From: Desulfovibrio sp.
GTDB lineage: Bacteria > Desulfobacterota > Desulfovibrionia > Desulfovibrionales > Desulfovibrionaceae
Direction: 5' to 3'
NCBI GenBank assembly: GCA_030145055.1
Contig: JAQYWK010000004.1
Location: 572,701 to 636,700 of the forward strand
DNA: 64,000 nt
Shown: one piece after another, positions 16,629-25,006 of the stretch
How the letters are laid out: each line of letters begins with the position of its first letter
Numbering within the stretch: position 1 is the first letter of the stretch
Notes under the pieces: model-generated
The model's input: only the letters and a program-made list of their open reading frames with translations
Databases searched by the model: none
What the model was told of the DNA's origin: nothing
Translations under genes and position numbers: made by a program

Positions 16629-18140
16629 GTGACCGCTCTTGTTTCTTTTATATCTGCTGTGGCAGCTTGGATCGTTTTATATTTTGATTCATTTCCAGCT
16701 TTGATAAGACGCTGGAGTAATGACGATTATTCCTATTGCTGGCTTGTTGTGCCGCTTGCAATATATGTTGCGTGGCAGAGAAAAGATATGCTCCCGAAGG
16801 CTCCCAAATCTTCACTCAAGACTGGTTATTTGGCACTACTTGGAGTTGTTACATTTTTCTTTTTAGGAAAAATAGCGTCAATTGATGCTCTTGTATTCGT
16901 TTCCATGTGGTTATCCATAGTCGCCTTAGTTCTGTTTGCGTTCGGCCTACGGTCAATGAAGGCTCTCTTTTTTCCTTTGCTTGTTTTAGCTTTCGCAATT
17001 CCTCCGCCACCTTTTATTAATCGTATGCTGACTTTTAAATTGCGTCTTCTCTCTTCAGATTTTTCTGTGCGTATGATGCAGTTCATTGATATTCCGGTTT
17101 ACAGAGAAGGTAACGTCATTGATCTGGGTATGATAAAGCTTCATGTTGTTGACGCATGTAGCGGACTACGCTTTTTATTTCCAACGATCTTGCTAGGTAT
17201 TCTCATCGGTTACTGGTTTAGCAACCGTGGTTGGCAGCGGTTTGTTGTTTTTTTAGCGACTGTTCCTACAGCTATTCTAACCAACGCTTTGCGTATTGCT
17301 ATTGTCGGATATATTGCACGTAATGTTTCAGTTGAAACTGCAGAGAATTTTTTCCATGATGCTTCTGGAATGGTAATTTACCTTCTTTCAATTGCGCTGC
17401 TTGTAATTCTCAGCTTAGTATTGAATCTTTTCGGTTCAAAGGAACCTGTTCGGTATTCAGAAGCACCTTCTCAATTATATAGTAAAACTAAATCCAGACC
17501 AGCTCTACATATCTTTATTATGGCAATTTTGCTTGCTGGTGTTTTTATTCTAAACGGTAAATTTTTGTCTACAAGGATCATTCCTGAACGGACTAATTTT
17601 GATAATTTTCCAATGCAGTTTGGAGAATTTGAGGGAGAGAGACAGTATTTTGATGATAATATACTCAAGTCTCTAGGAGCTGATGATTACCTTTCGGGGT
17701 TTTTTGTGGATAGAAAATCCGGCAGGAAAATTTTTGTCCTAGCATCTTACTATAATTATCAAGAACCTCAGCGGGCGGCTCATAATCCTGTAAGCTGCCT
17801 TCTTGGTGGTGGCGGGTGGGATTTATCTTCGTCTAAAGATCTTCCTGCTGATCCTGCTGCGGGAAGAAAGTTTAAGATGCGAAGGTTGATTCTTGAGAAG
17901 CCCGGAGCCAAGTTGCTTGCCCTGTACTGGTTTCAGCAGAGAGGGCGTATAGTGACAGACGAATATCTGAATAAAGTATATCTTGCACTGGACGCCGTGC
18001 AAAAGCATCGTACGGATGGTGCGCTTGTTCGTCTTGAGATTCTTTTAAATAAAGATGAAACTGTTGAGCATGCACAAAAGGTTATGAATTCATTCATTAG
18101 TAATTTTTCTATGATTTTAGATCCATATATTCCAAATTAA
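16629..18140 (+). CDS. Exosortase fused to an EpsI domain (XrtD-like)
   Basis: A 503-aa polytopic inner-membrane cysteine transpeptidase of the exosortase (EpsH) family. The catalytic triad is visible: Cys177 in VVDACSGLRFL, Arg222 in TNALRIAIVG and His243 in ENFFHDASGMVIY. After about eight membrane segments and a further one near 300, a periplasmic EpsI domain (about 320-500) follows, with HNPVSCLLGGGGWDL. The fusion resembles the XrtD class, which in known genomes processes proteins with a C-terminal VPLPA-type tripartite signal. No such protein is seen in this window, so its substrates are presumably elsewhere. GTG start after AGGGAG. Confidence 0.88.
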   Translation: MTALVSFISAVAAWIVLYFDSFPALIRRWSNDDYSYCWLVVPLAIYVAWQRKDMLPKAPKSSLKTGYLALLGVVTFFFLGKIASIDALVFVSMWLSIVALVLFAFGLRSMKALFFPLLVLAFAIPPPPFINRMLTFKLRLLSSDFSVRMMQFIDIPVYREGNVIDLGMIKLHVVDACSGLRFLFPTILLGILIGYWFSNRGWQRFVVFLATVPTAILTNALRIAIVGYIARNVSVETAENFFHDASGMVIYLLSIALLVILSLVLNLFGSKEPVRYSEAPSQLYSKTKSRPALHIFIMAILLAGVFILNGKFLSTRIIPERTNFDNFPMQFGEFEGERQYFDDNILKSLGADDYLSGFFVDRKSGRKIFVLASYYNYQEPQRAAHNPVSCLLGGGGWDLSSSKDLPADPAAGRKFKMRRLILEKPGAKLLALYWFQQRGRIVTDEYLNKVYLALDAVQKHRTDGALVRLEILLNKDETVEHAQKVMNSFISNFSMILDPYIPN

Positions 18141-18194
18141 AAAGTGTTTGTAATTTTGAAGTGTCTTAGAAGAAAATAAATTCAGAGGATAAAA

Positions 18195-20570
18195 ATGCGG
18201 AAATATATAATTCCACTAATGATAATAGTCTTCATATTGGGTGCTTTTACCGGATGTGAGAAAAGGCGTGACGATTTTTATAATAAAGCTGTGGAATACT
18301 ATAATCAGAAGAAATTCACCGAATCCAGACTTGAGCTGAAAAATGCCCTCTCCATTGATCCTGAATGTGGTGAGTGTAGACTTCTTTTCGGAAAGCTTGC
18401 TTTGGAAGAAGGTAATTTTCAGAGCGCGTTTATAAATTTCAAGTATGCTACTGATTTTGCACCTGATCTACTTGAAGCAAAGGTTGAAATGAGTAAGCTT
18501 TATCTGCTTGCTCGTGAATATGATAGTGCCGGAGATATGGCTAGAAAGGTTCTTAATGTTGATTCTTCTAACATTGAGGCTCGTCTGGTTCTAGCAGCAG
18601 TTCTTATGGATGGGGGAAAATATTTGGAAGCTGAACGCAATCTAGGTGTTGCTCTCGCTGAGAATCCCGATAATCCGAATGTATATCTTTCCCTGAGCAA
18701 CCTATATTATGATCAGGGGGAGAAGGAAAAAGCTGAGTCAGTTTTAGTTGATGGAATTGCAAAGATACCATCTAACACTTCATTATTAATGAAAATATCT
18801 GTTCTATACAGAGAGATGGATAAGCCTGATAAGGTTGAATTCTATGTTCAGAAACTCCTTAAAGCTGGAAATGAAGAACCGCGGTTTGTCCTTTTTGCTG
18901 CGGAGTCTTATTCTGCAATAGGTAACTCTGCTAAAGCAGATGAACTCATGTCAGGCCTTGTAAGTAGGTTCCCTGATAAAGATGATTATCGTGTTTTATA
19001 CGCCAGACTCTTAGCTTCACTTAAAAAGCATGATCAGGCGATTAGTTCTCTTAAAGATGGGTTGCTGGTTAATAATGATTCGCTCCAACTTCGTTCGGCA
19101 TTATCCGGTATTTATATTTCTCAGGGGCAACAAGCTGAGGCTATTAAAATACTTCTTGTTGGAGCAGAAATAGACGCTGAAGGCGCAGATAATGTTGCTT
19201 ATAGGAAAAAGCTTGCGACCCTGTATCTCGATATGAATGAATCAAATCATGCTTTAGAACAGCTTGATCTTGTTATAGAACGTAATCCCAAAGATGCAGA
19301 AGCTCATTATCTCAGAGGGCAGATATATCTCCTCGGAGGTAAGGGGCAGCAGGCTGTTTCTGAATTCAGACAGGTTCTTCGTGATAACCCGGAGAGTGCG
19401 CCGGGATACGTGCTGCTTGCTAAAGCTCATATTGCTAATGATGAGATTAGTATTGCTATAGAAAATTTGAAGAAAGCAATATTACTCGATCCCGGGTATA
19501 GGATTGCTCGTGAGACGCTCATAAACGCATATCTTGATCGGAAGGACTGGCAACAGGCCATTTTGGAATTGCAGCGTTTAAAAGAAAAGCGTCCGGATGA
19601 TATTAATATCAGGTCCGCCATTGGAGATGTTTATGCGATTAAGGGAGATTTAAATCTTGCCAAATTGACCTTTACTAACCTGGCAAACAAATTCAAAGAA
19701 TCACCCATTGGATATTTGAAATTGGCAGAGTTAGCGGAGAATGAAGGCAATAAAAGCCTAGTTCAAAAATATTATGCTGCAGCTCTGAAAAGATCTCCTG
19801 ATTCTTTAGTCGCAATTCAAGGCATGGTTGGAGCTTTGCTTGCACAGAATAAATATACTTCAGCGATAAATTTTTGCAATAAATTGTTGGCAAAATATCC
19901 TGGTAATGCCCGTGTATTTGAATTGAAGGGGGGAGTTTACAGTCGCAGAGATGATTTTAAAAATGCCGAGGAAAATTATTTCCGTGCTACGGAACTTGCT
20001 CCAGATTGGATGCTTCCATATATGCGTATCGGAGATTTATATGTATCAACGGGTAAGACCGCCAAGGGTATTGTTAAGTTTTCCAAAGTTGTAAAAAAAG
20101 ATGAAGCAAACCCTGCTCCACGTTTTATTCTTGGATTGCTTTATGAGCAGAAGGGTGATTTTAAGAAAGCTAGAGAGGCCTATTCTGTCATTTTAGAAAA
20201 GGATCCCGGATTTCAGCTTGCTGCCAATAACCTAGCATACCTTCTTGCAACGCAGTTTGCAGACAACAGTGCGGATATGGATGAGGCCTTGAAATTTGCT
20301 AAGATAGCCGCAAGCAGTCAGAGTCCTGAATCGCTTGATACATTGGGATACATTTTTTATTTGAAAGGGGAGTATGAGCAGGCTTTGCATGCACTTAATA
20401 CCGCACTTCAGATTGTTCCTGAATTTACCGCTGCGCAATTTCATAAGGCTCTCGTGTATGTGAGGCGTGGGGATGCTGTCGCAGGTAGAAAGATCTTAAA
20501 GAAGATGCTGAAAACTCAGGATGACTTCCCTGAAAGGAAAGATGCTGAGAAGCTCCTTTCAAAGTTATAA
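18195..20570 (+). CDS. prsT: PrsT-type TPR-repeat lipoprotein of the exosortase/polysaccharide system
   Basis: A 791-aa envelope protein. The signal peptide ends in a lipobox, GAFTGC with Cys21, so it is a lipoprotein. The rest is a long array of tetratricopeptide repeats, roughly twenty, recognisable by recurrent patterns such as AHYLRGQIYLLGGKGQQAVS and APRFILGLLYEQKGDFKKA. Proteins of this design (the TPR protein PrsT) accompany exosortase-linked exopolysaccharide loci and are thought to be scaffolds for export, by analogy with AlgK and PelB; that role is inference here. It is last in the first block and is followed by a strong terminator. Confidence 0.85.
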   Translation: MRKYIIPLMIIVFILGAFTGCEKRRDDFYNKAVEYYNQKKFTESRLELKNALSIDPECGECRLLFGKLALEEGNFQSAFINFKYATDFAPDLLEAKVEMSKLYLLAREYDSAGDMARKVLNVDSSNIEARLVLAAVLMDGGKYLEAERNLGVALAENPDNPNVYLSLSNLYYDQGEKEKAESVLVDGIAKIPSNTSLLMKISVLYREMDKPDKVEFYVQKLLKAGNEEPRFVLFAAESYSAIGNSAKADELMSGLVSRFPDKDDYRVLYARLLASLKKHDQAISSLKDGLLVNNDSLQLRSALSGIYISQGQQAEAIKILLVGAEIDAEGADNVAYRKKLATLYLDMNESNHALEQLDLVIERNPKDAEAHYLRGQIYLLGGKGQQAVSEFRQVLRDNPESAPGYVLLAKAHIANDEISIAIENLKKAILLDPGYRIARETLINAYLDRKDWQQAILELQRLKEKRPDDINIRSAIGDVYAIKGDLNLAKLTFTNLANKFKESPIGYLKLAELAENEGNKSLVQKYYAAALKRSPDSLVAIQGMVGALLAQNKYTSAINFCNKLLAKYPGNARVFELKGGVYSRRDDFKNAEENYFRATELAPDWMLPYMRIGDLYVSTGKTAKGIVKFSKVVKKDEANPAPRFILGLLYEQKGDFKKAREAYSVILEKDPGFQLAANNLAYLLATQFADNSADMDEALKFAKIAASSQSPESLDTLGYIFYLKGEYEQALHALNTALQIVPEFTAAQFHKALVYVRRGDAVAGRKILKKMLKTQDDFPERKDAEKLLSKL

Positions 20571-20594
20571 TTTTGTTTTATTTCTGTGTTTGTG

Positions 20595-20629
20595 AGGGGA
20601 GGTTGCATATTGCATCCTCCCCTTTTTTT
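20595..20629 (+). terminator. Strong rho-independent terminator after the TPR lipoprotein gene
   Basis: AGGGGAGG (20595-20602) pairs with CCTCCCCT (20616-20623), with an inner TGCA/TGCA, followed directly by seven T. It divides the polysaccharide locus into two transcription units. Confidence 0.85.
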
Positions 20630-20676
20630 GATTTATAATAATTGAAATTATATCGCATAATTGTGATGTCTTTTCT

Positions 20677-20704
20677 TTGTTTATTATTTAGGTTAAAATA
20701 TAAT
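20677..20704 (+). promoter_or_regulatory. Sigma70-type promoter of the second polysaccharide block
   Basis: TTGTTT (20677-20682), a 16-bp spacer and a perfect TATAAT (20699-20704). The start codon lies 28 bp downstream of the -10 with a good ribosome site (CAGGAGGG), leaving a leader of about 20 nt. Confidence 0.6.
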
Positions 20705-20731
20705 AGGAATTGTTTTCTCTCAGGAGGGTGA

Positions 20732-22123
20732 ATGAATATTAAATTCAGAATTCCTGCTGGTCTGCTGATCCCTGTTCACAGGATCATGGATGCTACTATT
20801 GGAGTAGGCATCTTGCTTTTGCTATACTCGATTTTCTGGCCGGAAGCTTTTGTGGGAAAATCTACCGAAATTGCTTTGCTTATAGTTGCAGCCAGTTCTT
20901 GTATTTTTATTAATTTTCACATGGTCGGAGTATATAAAGACTGGGCAAGTTCTGACATTGTATACGAATGCAATCGCATTGTTATCGGCGTTTTATTGGT
21001 TTTTGCAACAATGCTTATGCTTGGTTATCTCTTTAAAGTTTCCAGTATATATTCAAGACGTGTAATATTGCTTTGGATATTGGTGTGGCCCGTTGTTTTG
21101 TGTGTTGAGCGGGTGTTTGTTAAGAAAATAATGTTTAGGATACTTCTAGAATCTAGAAGGTATAAGAGTGCTGTTATCGCTGGTAGTGGCGATATCTCTT
21201 CTTCGCTAGCCGAGTGGATCGAAGATAATCCTTGGGCCGGGGTTCGGGTAGAAGGATTTTTTGATAGTTCTAGTACTGTTTGTAACGGTTCATTCCCTTG
21301 TCTTGGAGCGTTGAACGATCTTCCTCAGTTCGTTAAAGAGAATAATATTAAAATAGTATATCTTGCTTTGCCTATGCGCGAAGAAGTCCTCTTGAACAGA
21401 GTTCTACGAGATCTTGAAGATTCTACAGCTCAAGTGTATTTTTTTCCTGATATGTCAATTTTTAAGCATCTAATGGGCGCTGATGTTGCCCATGTTGCGG
21501 GTCAGACTGCAATAGTTTTGCGCTCTTCGCCGTTTCAGGGGTTAAGTGGTTTTGTAAAGCGTTGCGAGGATCTAATTGTAGGATTGTTGATCCTCATAGT
21601 GATCAGTCCTGTACTGCTTGCAATTGCCATCGGTATAAAGATTACATCAAAGGGCCCTGTCATTTTTAAGCAGTGGCGGTACGGCTTAGAAGGGGAACCC
21701 TTTCAAATTTATAAGTTTAGAACAATGAAAGTTCTTGAAGACGGATATGATTTCATCCCAGCCACAGAGGGGGATCTTCGGATTACCTCTTTTGGACTTT
21801 TTCTTCGCAAAAATAGCCTTGATGAGCTGCCCCAGTTTTTTAACGTGCTTGGCGGGAGTATGTCTGTTGTCGGACCCCGCCCTCATGCTGTTAAAATGAA
21901 TGAGGAATACAGAAGTCACGTTCCGGGGTATATGCTTCGTCATATTTCAAAACCGGGCATTACCGGACTTGCGCAGATAAACGGATATAAGGGTGAGATC
22001 CATAATGACGAGGATATGAAGAAAAGAATTTCATGTGATATCCAGTATTTGCAAAATTGGTCTTTTTTTCTTGATATAGAAATTATTTTAAAAACAATAT
22101 TCAAGTTCGCGTGGCGTCAATAA
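20732..22123 (+). CDS. Undecaprenyl-phosphate sugar phosphotransferase (WcaJ/EpsL-like)
   Basis: Starts the polysaccharide repeat by moving a hexose-1-phosphate from a UDP-sugar to undecaprenyl phosphate in the inner membrane. The 463-aa protein has four N-terminal membrane segments, a CoA-binding-like middle domain (about 145-250), a membrane helix ([20 protein letters not shown]) and the catalytic bacterial sugar-transferase domain. Catalytic motifs are [46 protein letters not shown] and [15 protein letters not shown]. This is the full-length type, often a glucose-1-phosphate transferase, but the sugar is not certain. It is first of the second block, after its own promoter. Confidence 0.92.
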   Translation: MNIKFRIPAGLLIPVHRIMDATIGVGILLLLYSIFWPEAFVGKSTEIALLIVAASSCIFINFHMVGVYKDWASSDIVYECNRIVIGVLLVFATMLMLGYLFKVSSIYSRRVILLWILVWPVVLCVERVFVKKIMFRILLESRRYKSAVIAGSGDISSSLAEWIEDNPWAGVRVEGFFDSSSTVCNGSFPCLGALNDLPQFVKENNIKIVYLALPMREEVLLNRVLRDLEDSTAQVYFFPDMSIFKHLMGADVAHVAGQTAIVLRSSPFQGLSGFVKRCEDLIVGLLILIVISPVLLAIAIGIKITSKGPVIFKQWRYGLEGEPFQIYKFRTMKVLEDGYDFIPATEGDLRITSFGLFLRKNSLDELPQFFNVLGGSMSVVGPRPHAVKMNEEYRSHVPGYMLRHISKPGITGLAQINGYKGEIHNDEDMKKRISCDIQYLQNWSFFLDIEIILKTIFKFAWRQ

Positions 22124-22145
22124 CTTTTTAGTATCGGGGGAGCCG

Positions 22146-22667
22146 ATGAGTTTTACGTTATGGTTTACAGGGCTTTCTGGAGCTGGGAAAACGTCCTTAT
22201 CTTCAAGACTTTACGAAGAACTTCTTAAAAGAAATATTCCTATTGAACTGCTGGACGGTGATGTTATACGCAATAACTTTGCGCAGGATCTTACCTTTTC
22301 CAAAGAGCATCGCAATATTAATGTAAAACGCATAGGTTTTCTTTCTAAATTACTCAATAAACACGGGGTTGTTGCAATCGTAGCAATGATTTCTCCGTAT
22401 GAGGAAGTAAGGGAGCAAAATCGGCAGACCATTGGTAATTATATCGAAGTTTTTGTTGATTGCCCTTTAGAGGTTCTTGAAAAGAGAGACCCGAAGGGGC
22501 TTTATGCTAAAGCTAAAAAGGGAATCATAAAAAATTTTACAGGTGTATCTGATCCATATGAAAGGCCGCAGCATCCAGATGTTGTGGTGAATACGGATGT
22601 CCAGACTATTGAAGAATCTCTTTCGGTTATTTTGGAATATCTTAAAGAAAAAAGTTTTATTGAATAA
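22146..22667 (+). CDS. cysC: Adenylyl-sulfate (APS) kinase
   Basis: Phosphorylates APS to PAPS, the universal sulfate donor. The 173-aa protein has Walker A GLSGAGKTS (9-17), LDGDVIRNNF (about 37-46), the FISPYE-like MISPYEEVREQNR and the lid region DPKGLYAKAKKGIIKNFTG followed by SDPYERPQHPDVVVNT, all as in CysC. No ATP sulfurylase or PAPS reductase is nearby. Its position inside the polysaccharide operon, eight genes before the sulfotransferase, points to PAPS for polymer sulfation rather than assimilation (inference). Preceded by GGGGGAG. Confidence 0.94.
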   Translation: MSFTLWFTGLSGAGKTSLSSRLYEELLKRNIPIELLDGDVIRNNFAQDLTFSKEHRNINVKRIGFLSKLLNKHGVVAIVAMISPYEEVREQNRQTIGNYIEVFVDCPLEVLEKRDPKGLYAKAKKGIIKNFTGVSDPYERPQHPDVVVNTDVQTIEESLSVILEYLKEKSFIE

Positions 22668-22705
22668 CGTAATTTTTAATTCAGAAGTTCCTGTAAGGAG
22701 GGCTT

Positions 22706-23281
22706 GTGAGTATATTTAAAAAATTTTGGCTTATATTACTGGTGACATCTTTTGCGATCGGGCAGCAATGTGCTTTTGCTCAGGATGGAGTGAAAGACGG
22801 GTATAGGCTCGGTCCTGAGGATATAGTCGAAATTTCTGTGTGGGGCGATAAAGAGCTTGTCCGTGAAGTTGTTGTGCGGCCTGATGGGGGTGTATCCTTT
22901 CCGTTGGCAGGAGATTTACAGGCTGGCGGTTTGACTGTTGAAGAACTTCGCAAAGAAGTTAAGAAGCGTATCGTCGAGTTTGTTCCTGATGCTCCGGTCA
23001 CTGTCATTCTTCGCAAGGTTGAGAGCCCAAAGGTTTACGTTATGGGCAAGGTTAATAATCCGAAAGTGCTGATTCTCGGGCAGGACATGACTGTTGTTCA
23101 AGCTCTTGCTATGTCCGGTGGGCTTAGTCCTTTTGCTTCTTCGGGAAATATCAAAGTTATAAGTAAGCTTCCAGACGGAACACAATCGGTTGTGACTTTT
23201 GATTATGACGCTCTTGCTGATGGTGAAAATCTAGAACAAAACGTGTCTCTTAAGCCCGGCGATACCATCGTTGTTCCTTAG
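22706..23281 (+). CDS. Polysaccharide export protein (Wza-like, short)
   Basis: A 191-aa periplasmic or outer-membrane export component. A signal peptide (to about AFA-QD at residue 25) precedes the Poly_export domain (YRLGPEDIVEISVWGDKELV and RPDGGVSFPLAGDLQAGGLT). One SLBB domain follows (KVYVMGKVNNPKVLILGQDMTVVQALAMSGGL). There is a Cys at position 22 but no proper lipobox, so lipidation is doubtful. It lacks the extra C-terminal domains and the outer-membrane helix of full-length Wza, which fits systems where a separate barrel protein forms the outer-membrane pore. GTG start with AAGGAGGGC. Confidence 0.88.
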   Translation: MSIFKKFWLILLVTSFAIGQQCAFAQDGVKDGYRLGPEDIVEISVWGDKELVREVVVRPDGGVSFPLAGDLQAGGLTVEELRKEVKKRIVEFVPDAPVTVILRKVESPKVYVMGKVNNPKVLILGQDMTVVQALAMSGGLSPFASSGNIKVISKLPDGTQSVVTFDYDALADGENLEQNVSLKPGDTIVVP

Positions 23282-23345
23282 TTATTGCTTAGAAATGCAT
23301 TTCTAAAGAGCTAATTTTCTCTAGTTTATATCTGACGGGGGAGAG

Positions 23346-24992
23346 ATGTTAAATTTTGCTCTTAGAGTTGTGCGCATACTGGTTTTCAGCATTTTGCTGA
23401 TTCCTGTATGTGGCGTGCTCGCAGAGCAGGAAGAACCCTCTTGGCGTGTCAGAATGCCTGTGATCCAACCAGTTGAAATTGTTGAAAAACGGGCTAAACT
23501 TGTACAAATTGCCGAGCTAAGCCGTCCCGTTGCGGATCTTAACCGACCTGCGACCGAGCCTAAGCGTCCTGTTGCTAAGGTCGTGCTTCGTGCGGAATCA
23601 GTTGAGAATATTGTTGATGAAGGTCCTGCTTACAAGGCTGTTTTTGATAAAGAAGCACCGCGTGAGACTGCACTTACTAATGTTGAATCTTATTATCTTG
23701 TGGCCGAAGCGGATGTTGTCGATACCGATGATGTTGCTGATAATGATAAAGTAAAAGCCGTAAATGATCCCCTTGCTGCATCTTCTGTGTCCATAATGCC
23801 GCATGGGAATGCTGCAGCTAAGCAACGGCGCTCTGCTCAGGATGTAAGTTTTTATACTACTCCTAAACGGGTGGTAGGTCTTTCTGGAACAGTTGTTAAG
23901 GCTAAACCTTCTATCTCTGTGATAGAAACTTATGATAGCAATGTTGATTACAAAGATATTGAGGATTTAGTTACTGAAATTAAGCCTGCGCTTACTTTTG
24001 ATGTTATCGGGCAGGATGGTCGTCTGAAATTCAGAGGCGATTTTATTTATCGTACATATCTTGAGCATAAAGATTTGGATAGATATGACTATAACCTCAG
24101 TCTTTCAGGGAAATACAAATTCAGCCCGATAGTTGATGGCGAGATTAGCCTTACACATAACAGACGCCACAACCTTGACCAGAATACATTTGAAGCTGGT
24201 GGAGTCACGCTTGACCCAACTATTATTCTCACCACCATTTTTAATCCGCAAATTAATTGGCGTGTAGGCGAGAGGGATAATATAAATTTTGCTCTTAATA
24301 CAGATAAGACTGATTATGAGAGAAAGATTGATTCTGATTATTTGAGTAATGTTTTAAGTGGGATATGGGGCCATGCGCTACGCGATCAGCGTACGACGCT
24401 TTTCCTCGGTGCTATGAATACATATACTCATTTCACCAGAGAGATAGATAATTTGAAAGGTGATCAGGTTTCTTTTCAAAGCGTTTTAGGGATTGATTAT
24501 CAATTTACACCTGGCCTGTCGTTGTCATTTAAAGGTGGTCCCGGGGTAACAGTTTCTAACTATTCCAGTGATGCAAATACAGGTGATGATATTGATTTGT
24601 TATATCAATTCCGTTTTGAGCTGGGGTACAGAGAACTTGAATTCTCATTAGTCCCTGCAATTGAGAGGATTGTCAGGCCTGGGCGCTATGGTGAAAATGA
24701 GGTGCTGGATCAGGCAGAACTTTATTATAGGTATGAATTTTCAGAGTATTTAACATATGATATGATCAATACATACTGGATGATTGAGTCTGAAGGTGTG
24801 CATGCAGGGCGCAAGCACAAGTCTTCAGGAATATTTACACAGTCTGTAATGAACTGGGTTTTTAAAGAAGATTGGAAAGCATCTTTTGGTTTTAGTTACA
24901 ATCATGGTCAAAATGAGATTTCGAAAAAAATAAATGAAAGAGCTAGAACTTGGGTTGGACTTACATATTCTTTCCCGACAGAGATAAATTAA
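23346..24992 (+). CDS. Outer-membrane beta-barrel protein of the polysaccharide system
   Basis: A 548-aa protein with a signal peptide (to about residue 26) and a low-complexity Arg-Pro region (repeats of RPVAD/RPATE/RPVAK, about 58-80). From about residue 170 it has a long series of alternating amphipathic strands rich in Tyr, Asp and Asn (for example DRYDYNLSLSGKYKFSP), typical of an outer-membrane barrel. It resembles the barrel proteins that sit between Wza and Wzz genes in exosortase-linked loci. A porin-like export channel is likely but not provable from sequence. The C-terminal strand ends in TYSF followed by five residues. Confidence 0.75.
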   Translation: MLNFALRVVRILVFSILLIPVCGVLAEQEEPSWRVRMPVIQPVEIVEKRAKLVQIAELSRPVADLNRPATEPKRPVAKVVLRAESVENIVDEGPAYKAVFDKEAPRETALTNVESYYLVAEADVVDTDDVADNDKVKAVNDPLAASSVSIMPHGNAAAKQRRSAQDVSFYTTPKRVVGLSGTVVKAKPSISVIETYDSNVDYKDIEDLVTEIKPALTFDVIGQDGRLKFRGDFIYRTYLEHKDLDRYDYNLSLSGKYKFSPIVDGEISLTHNRRHNLDQNTFEAGGVTLDPTIILTTIFNPQINWRVGERDNINFALNTDKTDYERKIDSDYLSNVLSGIWGHALRDQRTTLFLGAMNTYTHFTREIDNLKGDQVSFQSVLGIDYQFTPGLSLSFKGGPGVTVSNYSSDANTGDDIDLLYQFRFELGYRELEFSLVPAIERIVRPGRYGENEVLDQAELYYRYEFSEYLTYDMINTYWMIESEGVHAGRKHKSSGIFTQSVMNWVFKEDWKASFGFSYNHGQNEISKKINERARTWVGLTYSFPTEIN

Positions 24993-25006
24993 GGGGTTTT
25001 TTTTAG

